NCBI GenBank assembly: GCA_017469935.1
Contig: JAFUFL010000004.1
Coordinates: 1 to 64,000, forward strand
Origin: Lachnospiraceae bacterium
GTDB taxonomy: Bacteria; Bacillota; Clostridia; Lachnospirales; Lachnospiraceae
DNA length: 64,000 nucleotides
Direction of reading: 5' to 3'
Of the stretch, positions 49,942 to 57,871 are shown in pieces. Every line of letters starts with the position of its first letter. Position 1 is the stretch's first letter. Below the pieces are notes generated by a model. That model was not told the origin of the DNA, did no database searches, and was given only the letters and a program-made list of their open reading frames with translations. A program made the translations under genes and the position numbers.

Positions 49942-50834
49942 ATGTCAAATAATCCAACACATCGAAATCCCACTCGCAATTCACCCGGCGCGCAGAGCAA
50001 CCAGGCATTCAACTTGTAACAAGGGAGCAGTCTCGTCTCCTCCAGGAAAAAGCGGATCTTGAGCAACAAATTCATGCTGCCCCTCCCGGAGCTCTCACCT
50101 TTGTCAAAAACAAATCAAAAAACAGAATCTACTACAAATGGTATGTGAGAAACGAAAATGCCGGTTCTCGCCGCACCAAAACCTATCTTCCGCGAAAGAA
50201 AAGGCCATATGCCAAAAGACTGGCAGAAAAAGGCCTTCGCCAGGCACGCCTCGACGATATCAATCGGGAACTGAAAGCGTTGGACGCTTACCTGCGTAAG
50301 CACTGTGACAGCTCTTTCTGGAACAAACTGATCACTTCTCCCGGCTACGGAGAGCTCTACGCCGATGATATAATCCCGACAAATGCTAAATTAGAAGACG
50401 AGCTCGAGAAATGGGCACATGAGAAATTCGAGTCCAATCTCAAGCACCCTGAAGAACTAAATGTTCCGACAGATTACGGTATTTTCGTCCGCTCCAAATC
50501 AGAAGCCATCATTCTTATGCTTCTCGTCATGTACCGCATTCCTTTTCGTTATGAATGCAGGCTCGACGTCGACGATCATGTTTATTATCCGGATTTCACA
50601 ATCCGCCATCCTCTCACCGGCGAAATAATATACTGGGAACATGCCGGAAAAATGGATGACCCGGCCTACCGATCCGAATTTCTCACAAAGACCCGCATCT
50701 ATTACAATAACGGCATTCTTCCCGATCATAACCTGATCCTCACCTTTGAGAGTAAAGGTCATCCCTTGGACATTTCCATTGTCATGGATAAGTTCAGAGA
50801 ATTCTTCTTCTGCAACAAGCAGGCTTTAAACTGA
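49942..50834 (+). pseudogene. Frameshifted nuclease-like gene of a Lachnospiraceae accessory family
   Basis: An ATG at 49942 opens MSNNPTHRN… but stops at 50017 (TAA). The frame one base back is open from 49953 to 50834 and encodes LLQEKADLEQQIHAAPPGA, RIYYKWYVRNEN, KTYLPRKKRPYAKRLAEKG and the C-terminal domain. That frame has no ATG before GTG at 50145, inside the conserved part. A one-base deletion near 50000-50016 is the simplest explanation. The C-terminal domain has SKSEAIILMLL, FRYEC, YPDFTI and YWEH, an arrangement like PD-(D/E)XK nucleases; this is inference. Similar proteins occur as accessory genes of Lachnospiraceae. Confidence 0.6.
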
Positions 50835-50995
50835 GCCAATGCCAGCGTGAAAAGTTTGTCCTTGCACTTTTTTGAGCACCGATTCTTCAGATGCAATCCA
50901 CAAACTTCACCACAAACCCGCCCGCCTATAGTATAATTTATCTAAACTATTTCTAAACTAAGCAGTGCAGCAGGCACTAACAGGAGGGTTATCTT

Positions 50996-51346
50996 ATGAT
51001 CAGAAGAAGCAAGGATAAAGAAAGCATCACAAAGCCGGCTCCCTTTAATGGCGTTGGTGAGATTACTGTAAGAAGTCTTTTGAACAGTCCTGATGAAATG
51101 GAAAATAAGGGGCGTGTTTTCGCGCACACGACGGTTTATCCCGGAAGCAAGATCGGCCTCCACACCCACAATAGCGACGCAGAGACTTATTACATTCTCT
51201 CCGGCAGCGGCAAATACAACGACAACGGTACAATTGTCGATGTACAGCCCGGCGATGTATATTACTGCGGCGACGGCGAGTGTCATTCCATCGAGGCGAT
51301 CGGCGAGCCGATCGAGATGATTGCGCTGATTCTTTACACGACCTGA
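50996..51346 (+). CDS. Small cupin-domain protein
   Basis: A 116-residue single-domain cupin. The metal site is GSKIGLHTHNSDAETYYILSG (His-His-Glu) with the second motif PGDVYYCGDGECHSIEAIG supplying the last His. Such small cupins bind a metal and often a sugar, auxin-like or polyketide ligand; the reaction cannot be read from the sequence. AGGAGG lies eight bases upstream of the ATG, and TATAAT at about 50933 may be the -10 box; direct repeats of TCTAAACTA follow at about 50940-50958 in the leader. A T-rich terminator follows at 51402. It may be independent of the neighbouring accessory frames. Confidence 0.8.
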   Translation: MIRRSKDKESITKPAPFNGVGEITVRSLLNSPDEMENKGRVFAHTTVYPGSKIGLHTHNSDAETYYILSGSGKYNDNGTIVDVQPGDVYYCGDGECHSIEAIGEPIEMIALILYTT

Positions 51347-51401
51347 GTTCCATTAACAGTTAAGACTCGGTAAGTGAGCTTCTGCTCGCGTTGACAACAC
51401 C

Positions 51402-51455
51402 AAAACAGGGTACATTTTGCTGATTAAAAAGCAAGATGTATCCTGTTTTTTTGTT
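51402..51455 (+). terminator. Terminator of the cupin gene
   Basis: AAACAGG-TACAT-TTGC pairs with GCAA-ATGTA-CCTGTTT, followed by a T7 run. Two mismatches in an 18-bp stem. Confidence 0.85.
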
Positions 51456-51549
51456 GCCTGGGAAGCTTGGGAAACTTATTTATTTGCTGAAGGAGTCCGA
51501 ATGAGTTCTTTCCCATGTCAAGGACAGAAAGCAGCGCATTCGGTTCAGT

Positions 51550-51695
51550 TTAAATTGTTTGTTGGATCATAACAGCAATTTTTCTTCCTTGTGCCCCCAT
51601 GTCATTTTTCTCTTGCCTGCTATTTTCATTAAAAATGAGGAATATTCTTCCGGCGTTGGACCATAGCCGGCTTTTTTGCGGCTGTGGCCCCCATA
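51550..51695 (-). other. Segment related to the coiled-coil frame at 49.8 kb
   Basis: Minus-strand DNA here aligns with 49790-49930: ATGGGGGC, AAAAATTGC and TCCAAC blocks and an equal-length upstream segment. It translates to an open end NDMGAQGRKIAVMIQQTI. The long frame that includes it (to 52065) runs through a C-rich low-complexity stretch and a perfect hairpin, so I do not call a gene. Confidence 0.4.
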
Positions 51696-51723
51696 CGGCA
51701 TCGTGATGCCGTATGGGGGCCAC
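51684..51723. repeat. Perfect 18-bp stem, 4-base loop hairpin
   Basis: GTGGCCCCCATACGGCAT (51684-51701) is mirrored exactly by 51706-51723 around CGTG. No T tail follows on either strand. The outer GTGGCCCCCAT word also occurs at 49919-49929 (reverse). Confidence 0.75.
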
Positions 51724-51789
51724 TCGCTTCAGCTTGTGCATTATAGTCCAACCCGACCAGAAAAGAGCCTGAATAAGCGTCCGATTCAA

Positions 51790-51820
51790 CCGCCTGCCCA
51801 TTTTCCATGGAGGCAGGCGG
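51790..51820. repeat. Second palindromic hairpin in the accessory gap
   Basis: CCGCCTGCC (51790-51798) is mirrored by GGCAGGCGG (51812-51820). Confidence 0.6.
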
Positions 51821-51854
51821 TCAATAGCAAGCTCATATAATCCAACCGCACTTT

Positions 51855-52020
51855 TTTCCCTCGCCACAAGGCACACCCCGGCCCCGCGAGCTCCCACCGC
51901 AAGACATCCCAAGCCACAAACAAGAGCAATTCCCCCGCCGCAAGGCACCCCCCAGCCCCGCATGCTCACCCCGCACGACCCCCCAGAGCCCCCGCAGTGC
52001 CCCCAAAAGCACCCCTGCCC
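51855..52020. other. Strand-asymmetric C-rich, G-poor low-complexity segment
   Basis: The plus strand is dominated by runs of C and A with few G and T (CCCCCCAGCCCC, CCCCGCACGACCCCCC). No believable gene or stem was seen. With the related segment and hairpins it fills the 724-bp gap 51347-52070. Confidence 0.6.
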
Positions 52021-52022
52021 AC

Positions 52023-52053
52023 AAAAAAAGGCCGCCGGCTCCCGCCGACGGCC
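52023..52053 (-). terminator. Terminator of the amidohydrolase/ABC operon
   Basis: AGGCCG-CGG pairs with CCG-CGGCCT (52029-52053); on the minus strand seven T follow (52023-52029). Confidence 0.85.
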
Positions 52054-52070
52054 TCCCTTTTTCATTTCAT

Positions 52071-52985
52071 TCAGCTGAAGTACACAAGCTGTGCATTGTT
52101 GTAGTAAATATCCTCCAGCTCCTTCTGCGTAAAGACGTTGGATTTCTCAAGATAGTCCGTGAGGTGCTCGTAGGTATCCTGCGTAGCCGCAAACGGAGCA
52201 TCGGTGCCCCACATCATCCTGTCCGCGCCGATGATCTCTCTGGCTTCTGCCAGGGTATCGACTGTCTCGGGATAAGGATAGACATCGGGAGCCATGATCT
52301 TGGGCATTGCGGCGATGTCAAACCAGACGTTAGCCTGGGTGAGCATCTGCAGCTCTGCTTTCCACTCTTTCTTCTTCTCGCGCATAGGGGCAAGAAGGTG
52401 GCAGATCACGACCTTGAGGTCCGGGCATCTGTCAGCGATGCGCATCAGCGCGGTGGTCTGATGGCTCTCCATCAGGATATCGCCGACGTCCAGCGCTACC
52501 ACGCCGTGATTCTTCTCGATCATCTTGTAGATCTCCATCATTCTGTCGCCGGACAGATCGAAGGGATCATGGCAGCCCATGAGGCCGCCGCCGGAGCTGA
52601 CTTCGAATTTGACAAGGCGGAAGTGCTTCTCCTCGAGGAATCTCTGCAGGGTCTCCATGTGATTGGTAGCGAAAGGCTCCACCTCACAGGAAGGGCAGAA
52701 ACGATCGGGATACTTCTCAAGAAGCTCCTCGTGGTAAATGTTCTGGAAGCCGTACATGCTGCCGTTCATCAGAACAGCTTTTTCTACGTTGTTGCGGTCC
52801 ATGATCGCCAGGGCCTGCTCTGCGGTAAAGCAGTCTTCGCCGTACTCACCCGTCTGGGGGAAGAGCTGGAATACTTCGCCGCTGCCCCACTGGCACTTTC
52901 CGCCGCCGATGGCGCGAAGCTCGCCGCGTCTGCAGTATCCGGCTACGATCTTTGCCAGATGTAAATGTGCATCAATTTTTTTCAT
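52071..52985 (-). CDS. Amidohydrolase-family TIM-barrel hydrolase
   Basis: A 304-residue metal-dependent hydrolase of the amidohydrolase-2 type. Metal ligands are the DAHLHL near the start, a His in VVICHLLAP and Asp in WGTDAPF. The fold-typical IGADRMMWGTDAPF ending is intact. Related enzymes open lactones or decarboxylate ring acids, so a lactone or sugar-acid step is plausible but not shown. GAGGA precedes the ATG. It is the last gene of the run that includes two permeases, an ATPase, a binding protein and reductase/cyclase genes, and lies 59 bp from the permease gene with a repeat fragment between. Confidence 0.82.
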   Translation of the reverse strand: MKKIDAHLHLAKIVAGYCRRGELRAIGGGKCQWGSGEVFQLFPQTGEYGEDCFTAEQALAIMDRNNVEKAVLMNGSMYGFQNIYHEELLEKYPDRFCPSCEVEPFATNHMETLQRFLEEKHFRLVKFEVSSGGGLMGCHDPFDLSGDRMMEIYKMIEKNHGVVALDVGDILMESHQTTALMRIADRCPDLKVVICHLLAPMREKKKEWKAELQMLTQANVWFDIAAMPKIMAPDVYPYPETVDTLAEAREIIGADRMMWGTDAPFAATQDTYEHLTDYLEKSNVFTQKELEDIYYNNAQLVYFS

Positions 52986-53010
52986 AAGTAATCCTCATTC
53001 AGATGCTGTT

Positions 53011-53030
53011 GTAACTGTTCAGCACGCGTC
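53011..53030. repeat. TTCAGCACC-family end fragment
   Basis: GTAACTGTTCAGCACGCGTC matches the outer end of the family (compare GCTGAACAGTTAC at 46945-46957, reversed). Confidence 0.4.
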
Positions 53031-53044
53031 TGAGTCATTTACGA

Positions 53045-54031
53045 TCAGGCGCTCGCTTTTTTGACCTTTTTGACTTTCTTTCTGGACTGGTCCGCGTGCT
53101 GCATAGCGTCGAATGCGACTGCTACTACGATAACGAGACCTTTGACCAGACCGGCGTGTGTGGACGGAACGGACATCAGGTTCAGGCCGTTGTTCAGAAG
53201 TCCCATCAGGACGGCACCGAAGATGGCGCCGGGAACCGTACCTTCGCCTCCCAGAAGGGAAACGCCGCCGATAACCGCTGCCGTGATAACATCGTTGGTG
53301 TAACCTGCACCGGTGCTGGAAGAAGCCTGCTGTGTCATGGAAGCAAGTACGATACCGCCCAGAGCTGTTGTCAGACCGGAAAGTACATAGCAGACGATGG
53401 AAGCAAGCTTAACGTTGATACCGGAGATCTCGGATGCTGTGGGATTGCCGCCCACTGCATAGACGTATCTGCCGTAAACCGTCTTCCGGAGGATATACCA
53501 GCTGATCAGTGCGATGATCACCATGAAGTATACAGGAAGCGGGAATCCCAGGATCTTGAATGCGCCGATTGCCGTGAAAGCGGGAACCGTGCAGCTGACG
53601 ATCTTGTTGTTGGTGAAGACCATTGCCAGCCCCAGGAAGATACTCTGTGTCGCAAAGGTTACCAGGAAGGCCGGGATCTTAAACGTCGTTATGATAATAC
53701 CGTGAATCGCGCCTGCCAGTGCGCCTACGACCAGGGCTGCAAGTACGCCTGCGATCACAGCAACGGGCGTATCGCCCAGCATATGCGTGACAGAGACGAC
53801 TACAACCGCGGAGAACGCGCACAACGTCGCGATGGAAAGGTCGATACCACCGATCAGGAATACGAAGATGGATCCGCTGACCATGATGCCGATAACGGCT
53901 ACAGACCACAGCACGTTACTGAAGTTGTCCAGTGACAGGAAAGCCTTCGGACGAAGGATTGACAGTACCACTATGAACACGACGAGGATGATCGGTTTAC
54001 TGTATTTACTCCAGTTAAAATTCTTCATCAT
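53045..54031 (-). CDS. CUT2-type ABC sugar permease, second permease of the cluster
   Basis: A 328-residue RbsC-like permease with about eight to ten helices. Characteristic segments are FLIGGIDLSIATLCAF, IPAFLVTFATQSIFLGLA, GGNPTASEISGINV and GGVSLLGGEGTVPGAIFGAVL. It ends in a strongly basic tail (RKKVKKVKKASA). It overlaps the ATPase gene by four bases. Together with the other permease (55545-56555) it probably forms a heterodimeric channel, unlike the homodimeric channels of most ribose transporters. Confidence 0.9.
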   Translation of the reverse strand: MMKNFNWSKYSKPIILVVFIVVLSILRPKAFLSLDNFSNVLWSVAVIGIMVSGSIFVFLIGGIDLSIATLCAFSAVVVVSVTHMLGDTPVAVIAGVLAALVVGALAGAIHGIIITTFKIPAFLVTFATQSIFLGLAMVFTNNKIVSCTVPAFTAIGAFKILGFPLPVYFMVIIALISWYILRKTVYGRYVYAVGGNPTASEISGINVKLASIVCYVLSGLTTALGGIVLASMTQQASSSTGAGYTNDVITAAVIGGVSLLGGEGTVPGAIFGAVLMGLLNNGLNLMSVPSTHAGLVKGLVIVVAVAFDAMQHADQSRKKVKKVKKASA

Positions 54032-55545
54032 TCCGCCTCCTCTTCTACACCCTGTCCAGCGGAGAGAACCTTGGACTGCGTGACCTCAACATTCTTAAAC
54101 TCTTTTACAATATCGCCCTTGCGCATGACGATGATCCTGTGCGATACGCGCAGCAGCTCCTGAAGGTCAGAAGTAACTACGATGACCGCGACGCCCTGCT
54201 TGGCAAGGTCTTCGAGGATCGAGTAGATCTCGTCCTTGGCGCCGACGTCGATACCTGCCGTAGGCTCATCGACGATCAGGAGCTTAAGATCTCTCATCAG
54301 CCACTTGCCCAGGACGACCTTCTGCTGGTTACCGCCGGACATAACGCCGACCTGCTTGTTGGGATCGGAAGGACGGATATCGATCGCCTCGATTGCTCTC
54401 TTACTCATCGCCAGCTCGTCCGCATCCGAAATGGATGTGCCGTTGATCTTGACGATGTCGTAGTTGGTGAGCGCGACGTTCTTGGTTGTGGACAGGAGCG
54501 GGATGAATCCCTGGTTTCTTCTGTCCTCCGGAACGAATCCGATTCCTTCGAGGATGCTTGCCTTCGGGGAAGGATTAAGCTTCTTGCCGTCCAGCCACAC
54601 TTCGCCGGATGCAGCCTTGTCCACGCCGTAGATCGCACGGACAACTTCTGTTCTGCCGGCACCGATCAGGCCGCCCAGTCCAAGGATTTCGCCTCTGTGG
54701 ACCTGGAAGCTGATATTGCGGTAGCGGTCGGTCTTGTCAGTGAGATTTTTGACATCCAGTCTGACTTCCGCGTTGTCATCGGAGTGCAGCATCTTGCGGG
54801 AGCCGGCGGACTCGTCGACTACCTTGCCGATCATGGTCTCGATGACCTTGGCGGGGATGATATCTTCTTTCTCAAGGACTGCTGCGTTCTTACCGTCGCG
54901 CAGGATGGTAAGACGGTCGGAAAGCATATAAACTTCCTCAAGTCTGTGAGAAATGTAGATGATCGAAACGCCTTCACTGCGCAGCTTCTGGATGATCTTG
55001 AACAGCATCTCCGCTTCTTTACCGGAAAGGGATGCGGTGGGCTCGTCCATGATCAGAAGCTTGGAATCCTGGGAAAGACCCTTGAGGATCTCGATCAGCT
55101 GTCTCTGTCCGATACCCAGATTGTCCACGACGGTCGTGGGCTTTAACGGGAACTGGTACTTGTCGATCAGTTCCTGTGTCATCTGGTTCATCTTGGCGTA
55201 GTCAATGAAGGGACCCTTGCGGGGCTCTCTGCCGAGGTACACGTTCTGCGCGACCGTCAGCGGAGGGATAACGGAAAGTTCCTGATAGATACATGCTACG
55301 CCGAGCTTCTGGCAGTCCTGGTAGCTGTTGATCTCTACGGGCTTTCCTTCCCAGTAGATCTGTCCGTCATCTTTGGTATAAACGCCGGTGATGATCTTGA
55401 TCAGCGTGGACTTGCCCGCGCCGTTCTCTCCCATCAGAGCGTGTACTTCACCGGCTTTTACTTCAAAGTGAACATCCTGAAGAACCGGAACGCCGGAAAA
55501 GCTCTTATAAATGCCTTTGGCTTCAATTAATGTATTTCCTGCCAT
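54028..55545 (-). CDS. CUT2-type ABC sugar ATPase
   Basis: A 505-residue ATPase with two ABC domains. Domain one has GENGAGKST, a signature reading LGIGQRQ, and LLIMDEPTAS; domain two has a degenerate P-loop (GLIGAGRTE), MSGGNQQK and LIVDEPTAGID. This asymmetry is standard for RbsA/MglA/XylG proteins. The start shares one base with the stop of the permease gene (TAATG). Its C-terminal extension after FKNVEV is short and acidic. It powers uptake by the two flanking permeases. Confidence 0.93.
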   Translation of the reverse strand: MAGNTLIEAKGIYKSFSGVPVLQDVHFEVKAGEVHALMGENGAGKSTLIKIITGVYTKDDGQIYWEGKPVEINSYQDCQKLGVACIYQELSVIPPLTVAQNVYLGREPRKGPFIDYAKMNQMTQELIDKYQFPLKPTTVVDNLGIGQRQLIEILKGLSQDSKLLIMDEPTASLSGKEAEMLFKIIQKLRSEGVSIIYISHRLEEVYMLSDRLTILRDGKNAAVLEKEDIIPAKVIETMIGKVVDESAGSRKMLHSDDNAEVRLDVKNLTDKTDRYRNISFQVHRGEILGLGGLIGAGRTEVVRAIYGVDKAASGEVWLDGKKLNPSPKASILEGIGFVPEDRRNQGFIPLLSTTKNVALTNYDIVKINGTSISDADELAMSKRAIEAIDIRPSDPNKQVGVMSGGNQQKVVLGKWLMRDLKLLIVDEPTAGIDVGAKDEIYSILEDLAKQGVAVIVVTSDLQELLRVSHRIIVMRKGDIVKEFKNVEVTQSKVLSAGQGVEEEAE

Positions 55546-56555
55546 TATTCAAGCCCCTCCTTAGCTCCTTCTTCTCTTGCCTTGCGGTCCATGCGTGCCT
55601 TGTAAGTAGCGTCGAAGATGACGACCGCAATGATGATAGCTCCTTTAATGACATACTGATAGGCTGTGTTGATGGACAGCTTGCGGACACCGTTCTCCAG
55701 TGTCGCCATGAACAGTGCGCCGATCAGTGTTCCGATCACGTCGCCGCTTCCGCCGGACAGCGCCACGCCGCCGACGACCGCCGCTGCGATCGGGTTGAAT
55801 TCAAAGTCCATACCGATTGCCGTGGTAGCACTCTGCAGTCTCGCCGTTGTGAAAATAGCGCCGATTGCCACGGTAAATCCGGTGATCACATAAGCGATCA
55901 GCCTGGTCTTCGCGACATCAATACCGGAAAGGGTAGCCGCTTTTTTGCTGGCGCCTACGGAATACAGATTTGTTCCGAAGCGGGTATACTTCAGAGTGAT
56001 CTGGCCTGCCGCCACGATGATGATCATCGCGATGATAACATAGTAGAATTTGCCGATTCCGGTTCCCAGCCAGGTATACTGGGAGTGATTCATCGGCTGG
56101 CTCTTAATAACGCCGTTGGCGTCCCTGATCGCGATAATATAGGTGAGAGCTCTGAAGATACTCATTGTTGCCAGTGTTCCGATGAATTCGGGAACATTAA
56201 ACTTGGCGACAATAATACCGTTGCAAAGTCCGCAGAGCAGACCGACCAGGATACCCGCGAGCATCATGACCGAGAAGGGAAGCAGCGTGTACGCATAGAT
56301 GTTGGCCATTGTCATTCCGACCAGCGCCATCATACTTCCTGTTGAAAGGTCGATACCAGCAGTAATGATAATAAATGTAACACCAACGCCGATGATCGCC
56401 GGTATGGATGCGTCTCTGACTACTTCGATCAGGTTATCGAAATTGAAGAACTTGCCTTTGCCCGCTCCTGCAAGGATGGTGAACAACACAACAAGTATCA
56501 GCAGCATACCGATCGAGATCAGGCGTCGCATCGTTGTCTGATTCATCCGTTTCAC
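55545..56555 (-). CDS. CUT2-type ABC sugar permease, first permease of the cluster
   Basis: A 336-residue RbsC-like permease, starting at GTG 56555 with GGAGG upstream (an ATG three codons later is possible). Motifs include IIITAGIDLSTGSMMALVG, FNVPEFIGTLATMSIFRAL, VGASKKAATLSGID and GGVALSGGSGDVIGTLIGAL. It differs clearly from the second permease in the cluster and carries a basic C-terminus. A hairpin and short tandem repeats lie between it and the binding-protein gene. The paired permeases suggest a substrate other than plain ribose. Confidence 0.9.
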   Translation of the reverse strand: MKRMNQTTMRRLISIGMLLILVVLFTILAGAGKGKFFNFDNLIEVVRDASIPAIIGVGVTFIIITAGIDLSTGSMMALVGMTMANIYAYTLLPFSVMMLAGILVGLLCGLCNGIIVAKFNVPEFIGTLATMSIFRALTYIIAIRDANGVIKSQPMNHSQYTWLGTGIGKFYYVIIAMIIIVAAGQITLKYTRFGTNLYSVGASKKAATLSGIDVAKTRLIAYVITGFTVAIGAIFTTARLQSATTAIGMDFEFNPIAAAVVGGVALSGGSGDVIGTLIGALFMATLENGVRKLSINTAYQYVIKGAIIIAVVIFDATYKARMDRKAREEGAKEGLE

Positions 56556-56637
56556 TTGTTATTTCCTCCTCTCGTACACATTCCCGTACATACCGTCCCG
56601 ACCTGTGACAGCGGGTCGCTGACCGGTCCGGACACTG

Positions 56638-56680
56638 TTTTGGCATGCTTGTTCCGGCATGCTTGTTTTGGCATGCTGAC
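56638..56680. repeat. Three tandem GGCATGCT-type repeats
   Basis: GGCATGCTTGTT recurs with about 16-17-bp spacing and a last unit GGCATGCTGAC. They sit between the binding-protein and permease genes, next to the attenuator hairpin. Confidence 0.6.
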
Positions 56681-56697
56681 TTCGGGAGAGTGCATAA

Positions 56698-56723
56698 GGG
56701 CGGGTATCAAATGATCCCCGCCC
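56698..56723 (-). terminator. Intercistronic hairpin after the binding-protein gene
   Basis: GGGCGGG (56698-56704) pairs with CCCGCCC (56717-56723). The T tail is weak, so it is more likely an RNA-stabilising or attenuating stem than a full terminator, as after mglB. Confidence 0.55.
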
Positions 56724-56747
56724 ATTCTTTCTCACTGAAAAAACAGC

Positions 56748-57791
56748 TTACCAGCGATCTTCCTCAGCAATAGTGCCAACGTTCTCTTTCGTTACAACGA
56801 TGGGCTCCATGATGACCTTAGGAGTTGCGGTCAGGCATGTGTAATCATACTCGGAACCGATCATGAGCAGAGCGATCTTCGCTGCCGTAGATCCTTCGTC
56901 CCAGCTGTTGGTGTAGATCGTGCCGGCCATGTCGCCGCTCTCGATCATTGCAAGTGCATCTTTCTCACCGTCAGCGCCCCAGATTACGATCTGGCCCTTC
57001 TTGTTAGCGGACTGTGCTGCAAGAGCGGCACCTTCTGCCATTGCGTCGTTGATAGCGAAAACGCCCTTAAGGTCCGGATAGGACTGCAGGAAGGAGTTCA
57101 TAACAGTCATAGCTGTATCCTTCTGGAAGGAAGCGGACTGTGCGTCTACGATCTCGATGCCGGAATAATTTGCGATTGTGTCACGGAAACCTTTCTCAAG
57201 GTTGTCGGTACGCTCAAGTCCGGGAACACCCTGGATGATCGCGATCTTGCCGCTGCCGCCCATCTGCTCAGCCATCTTGTCCGCTGCCATACGGCCTGCG
57301 TCGTAGTCAACAGCCATGACCAGCGCGCTGTGGATGGTGTCGCTGGAGCAGTCAAGGTTGACGGTGATGACCGGGATGCCGGCTTCCTCAGCCTGCTTTA
57401 CGCTGGGAGCAAGAGCTGTTCCGTCGGAACACTGAAGGATGATCGCGTTGTAGCCCTGGTTGATGCAGTCTGTCATGATCTGAACCTGGGTCTCAGCGGA
57501 CTCTTCCGCGCCGTAGGAATCGACTTTGATGTTGGACCAGGATGCGCATTCTCTCTCGATACCCTCTTTCCAGCCCTGGTTGTTGGGAGTTCCGATATCG
57601 TGTGCGATGTAAGCGATCTTGACTTCATCGCCTGCGTAAGGATCGACCTTGACCTTGTTGCTGCTGCCGCCTGCCGCTGTGCCAGAGGATGCTGCCGTGT
57701 CCTCTCTCGTTGTTGTTGCTCCGCCGCCGCATGCCGCAAGGCTCAGTGCCATAACAGCTGTGAGCATGAGCGCAATAACTCTCTTTTTCAT
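56748..57791 (-). CDS. Sugar-binding lipoprotein of the CUT2 transporter
   Basis: A 347-residue periplasmic-binding lipoprotein (lipobox LAAC, Cys21). The core shows IAYIAHDIGTPNNQGWKEGIE, AIILQCSDGTAL, VITVNLDCSSD, GVFAINDAMAEGAALA and WGADGEKDALAM, typical of RbsB-type ligand pockets. The ligand is not predictable. GGAGG lies upstream of the ATG. It heads the transporter genes, and its neighbours upstream are a PanE-like reductase and a cyclase-family hydrolase, suggesting a sugar acid or related carboxylate. Confidence 0.9.
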   Translation of the reverse strand: MKKRVIALMLTAVMALSLAACGGGATTTREDTAASSGTAAGGSSNKVKVDPYAGDEVKIAYIAHDIGTPNNQGWKEGIERECASWSNIKVDSYGAEESAETQVQIMTDCINQGYNAIILQCSDGTALAPSVKQAEEAGIPVITVNLDCSSDTIHSALVMAVDYDAGRMAADKMAEQMGGSGKIAIIQGVPGLERTDNLEKGFRDTIANYSGIEIVDAQSASFQKDTAMTVMNSFLQSYPDLKGVFAINDAMAEGAALAAQSANKKGQIVIWGADGEKDALAMIESGDMAGTIYTNSWDEGSTAAKIALLMIGSEYDYTCLTATPKVIMEPIVVTKENVGTIAEEDRW

Positions 57792-57871
57792 TTGTTACCC
57801 TCCTTTGAAAATAAAAAATCTAAAATAGTGAAGAAGTATATCTCACCTATTCTCAAATTGGTTGCAGACGC

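Noticed and set aside
51550..52065. 171-residue minus-strand frame in the accessory gap
   Set aside because: Runs through C-rich low-complexity DNA and two hairpins and begins inside the terminator of the amidohydrolase operon; only its end resembles another frame.
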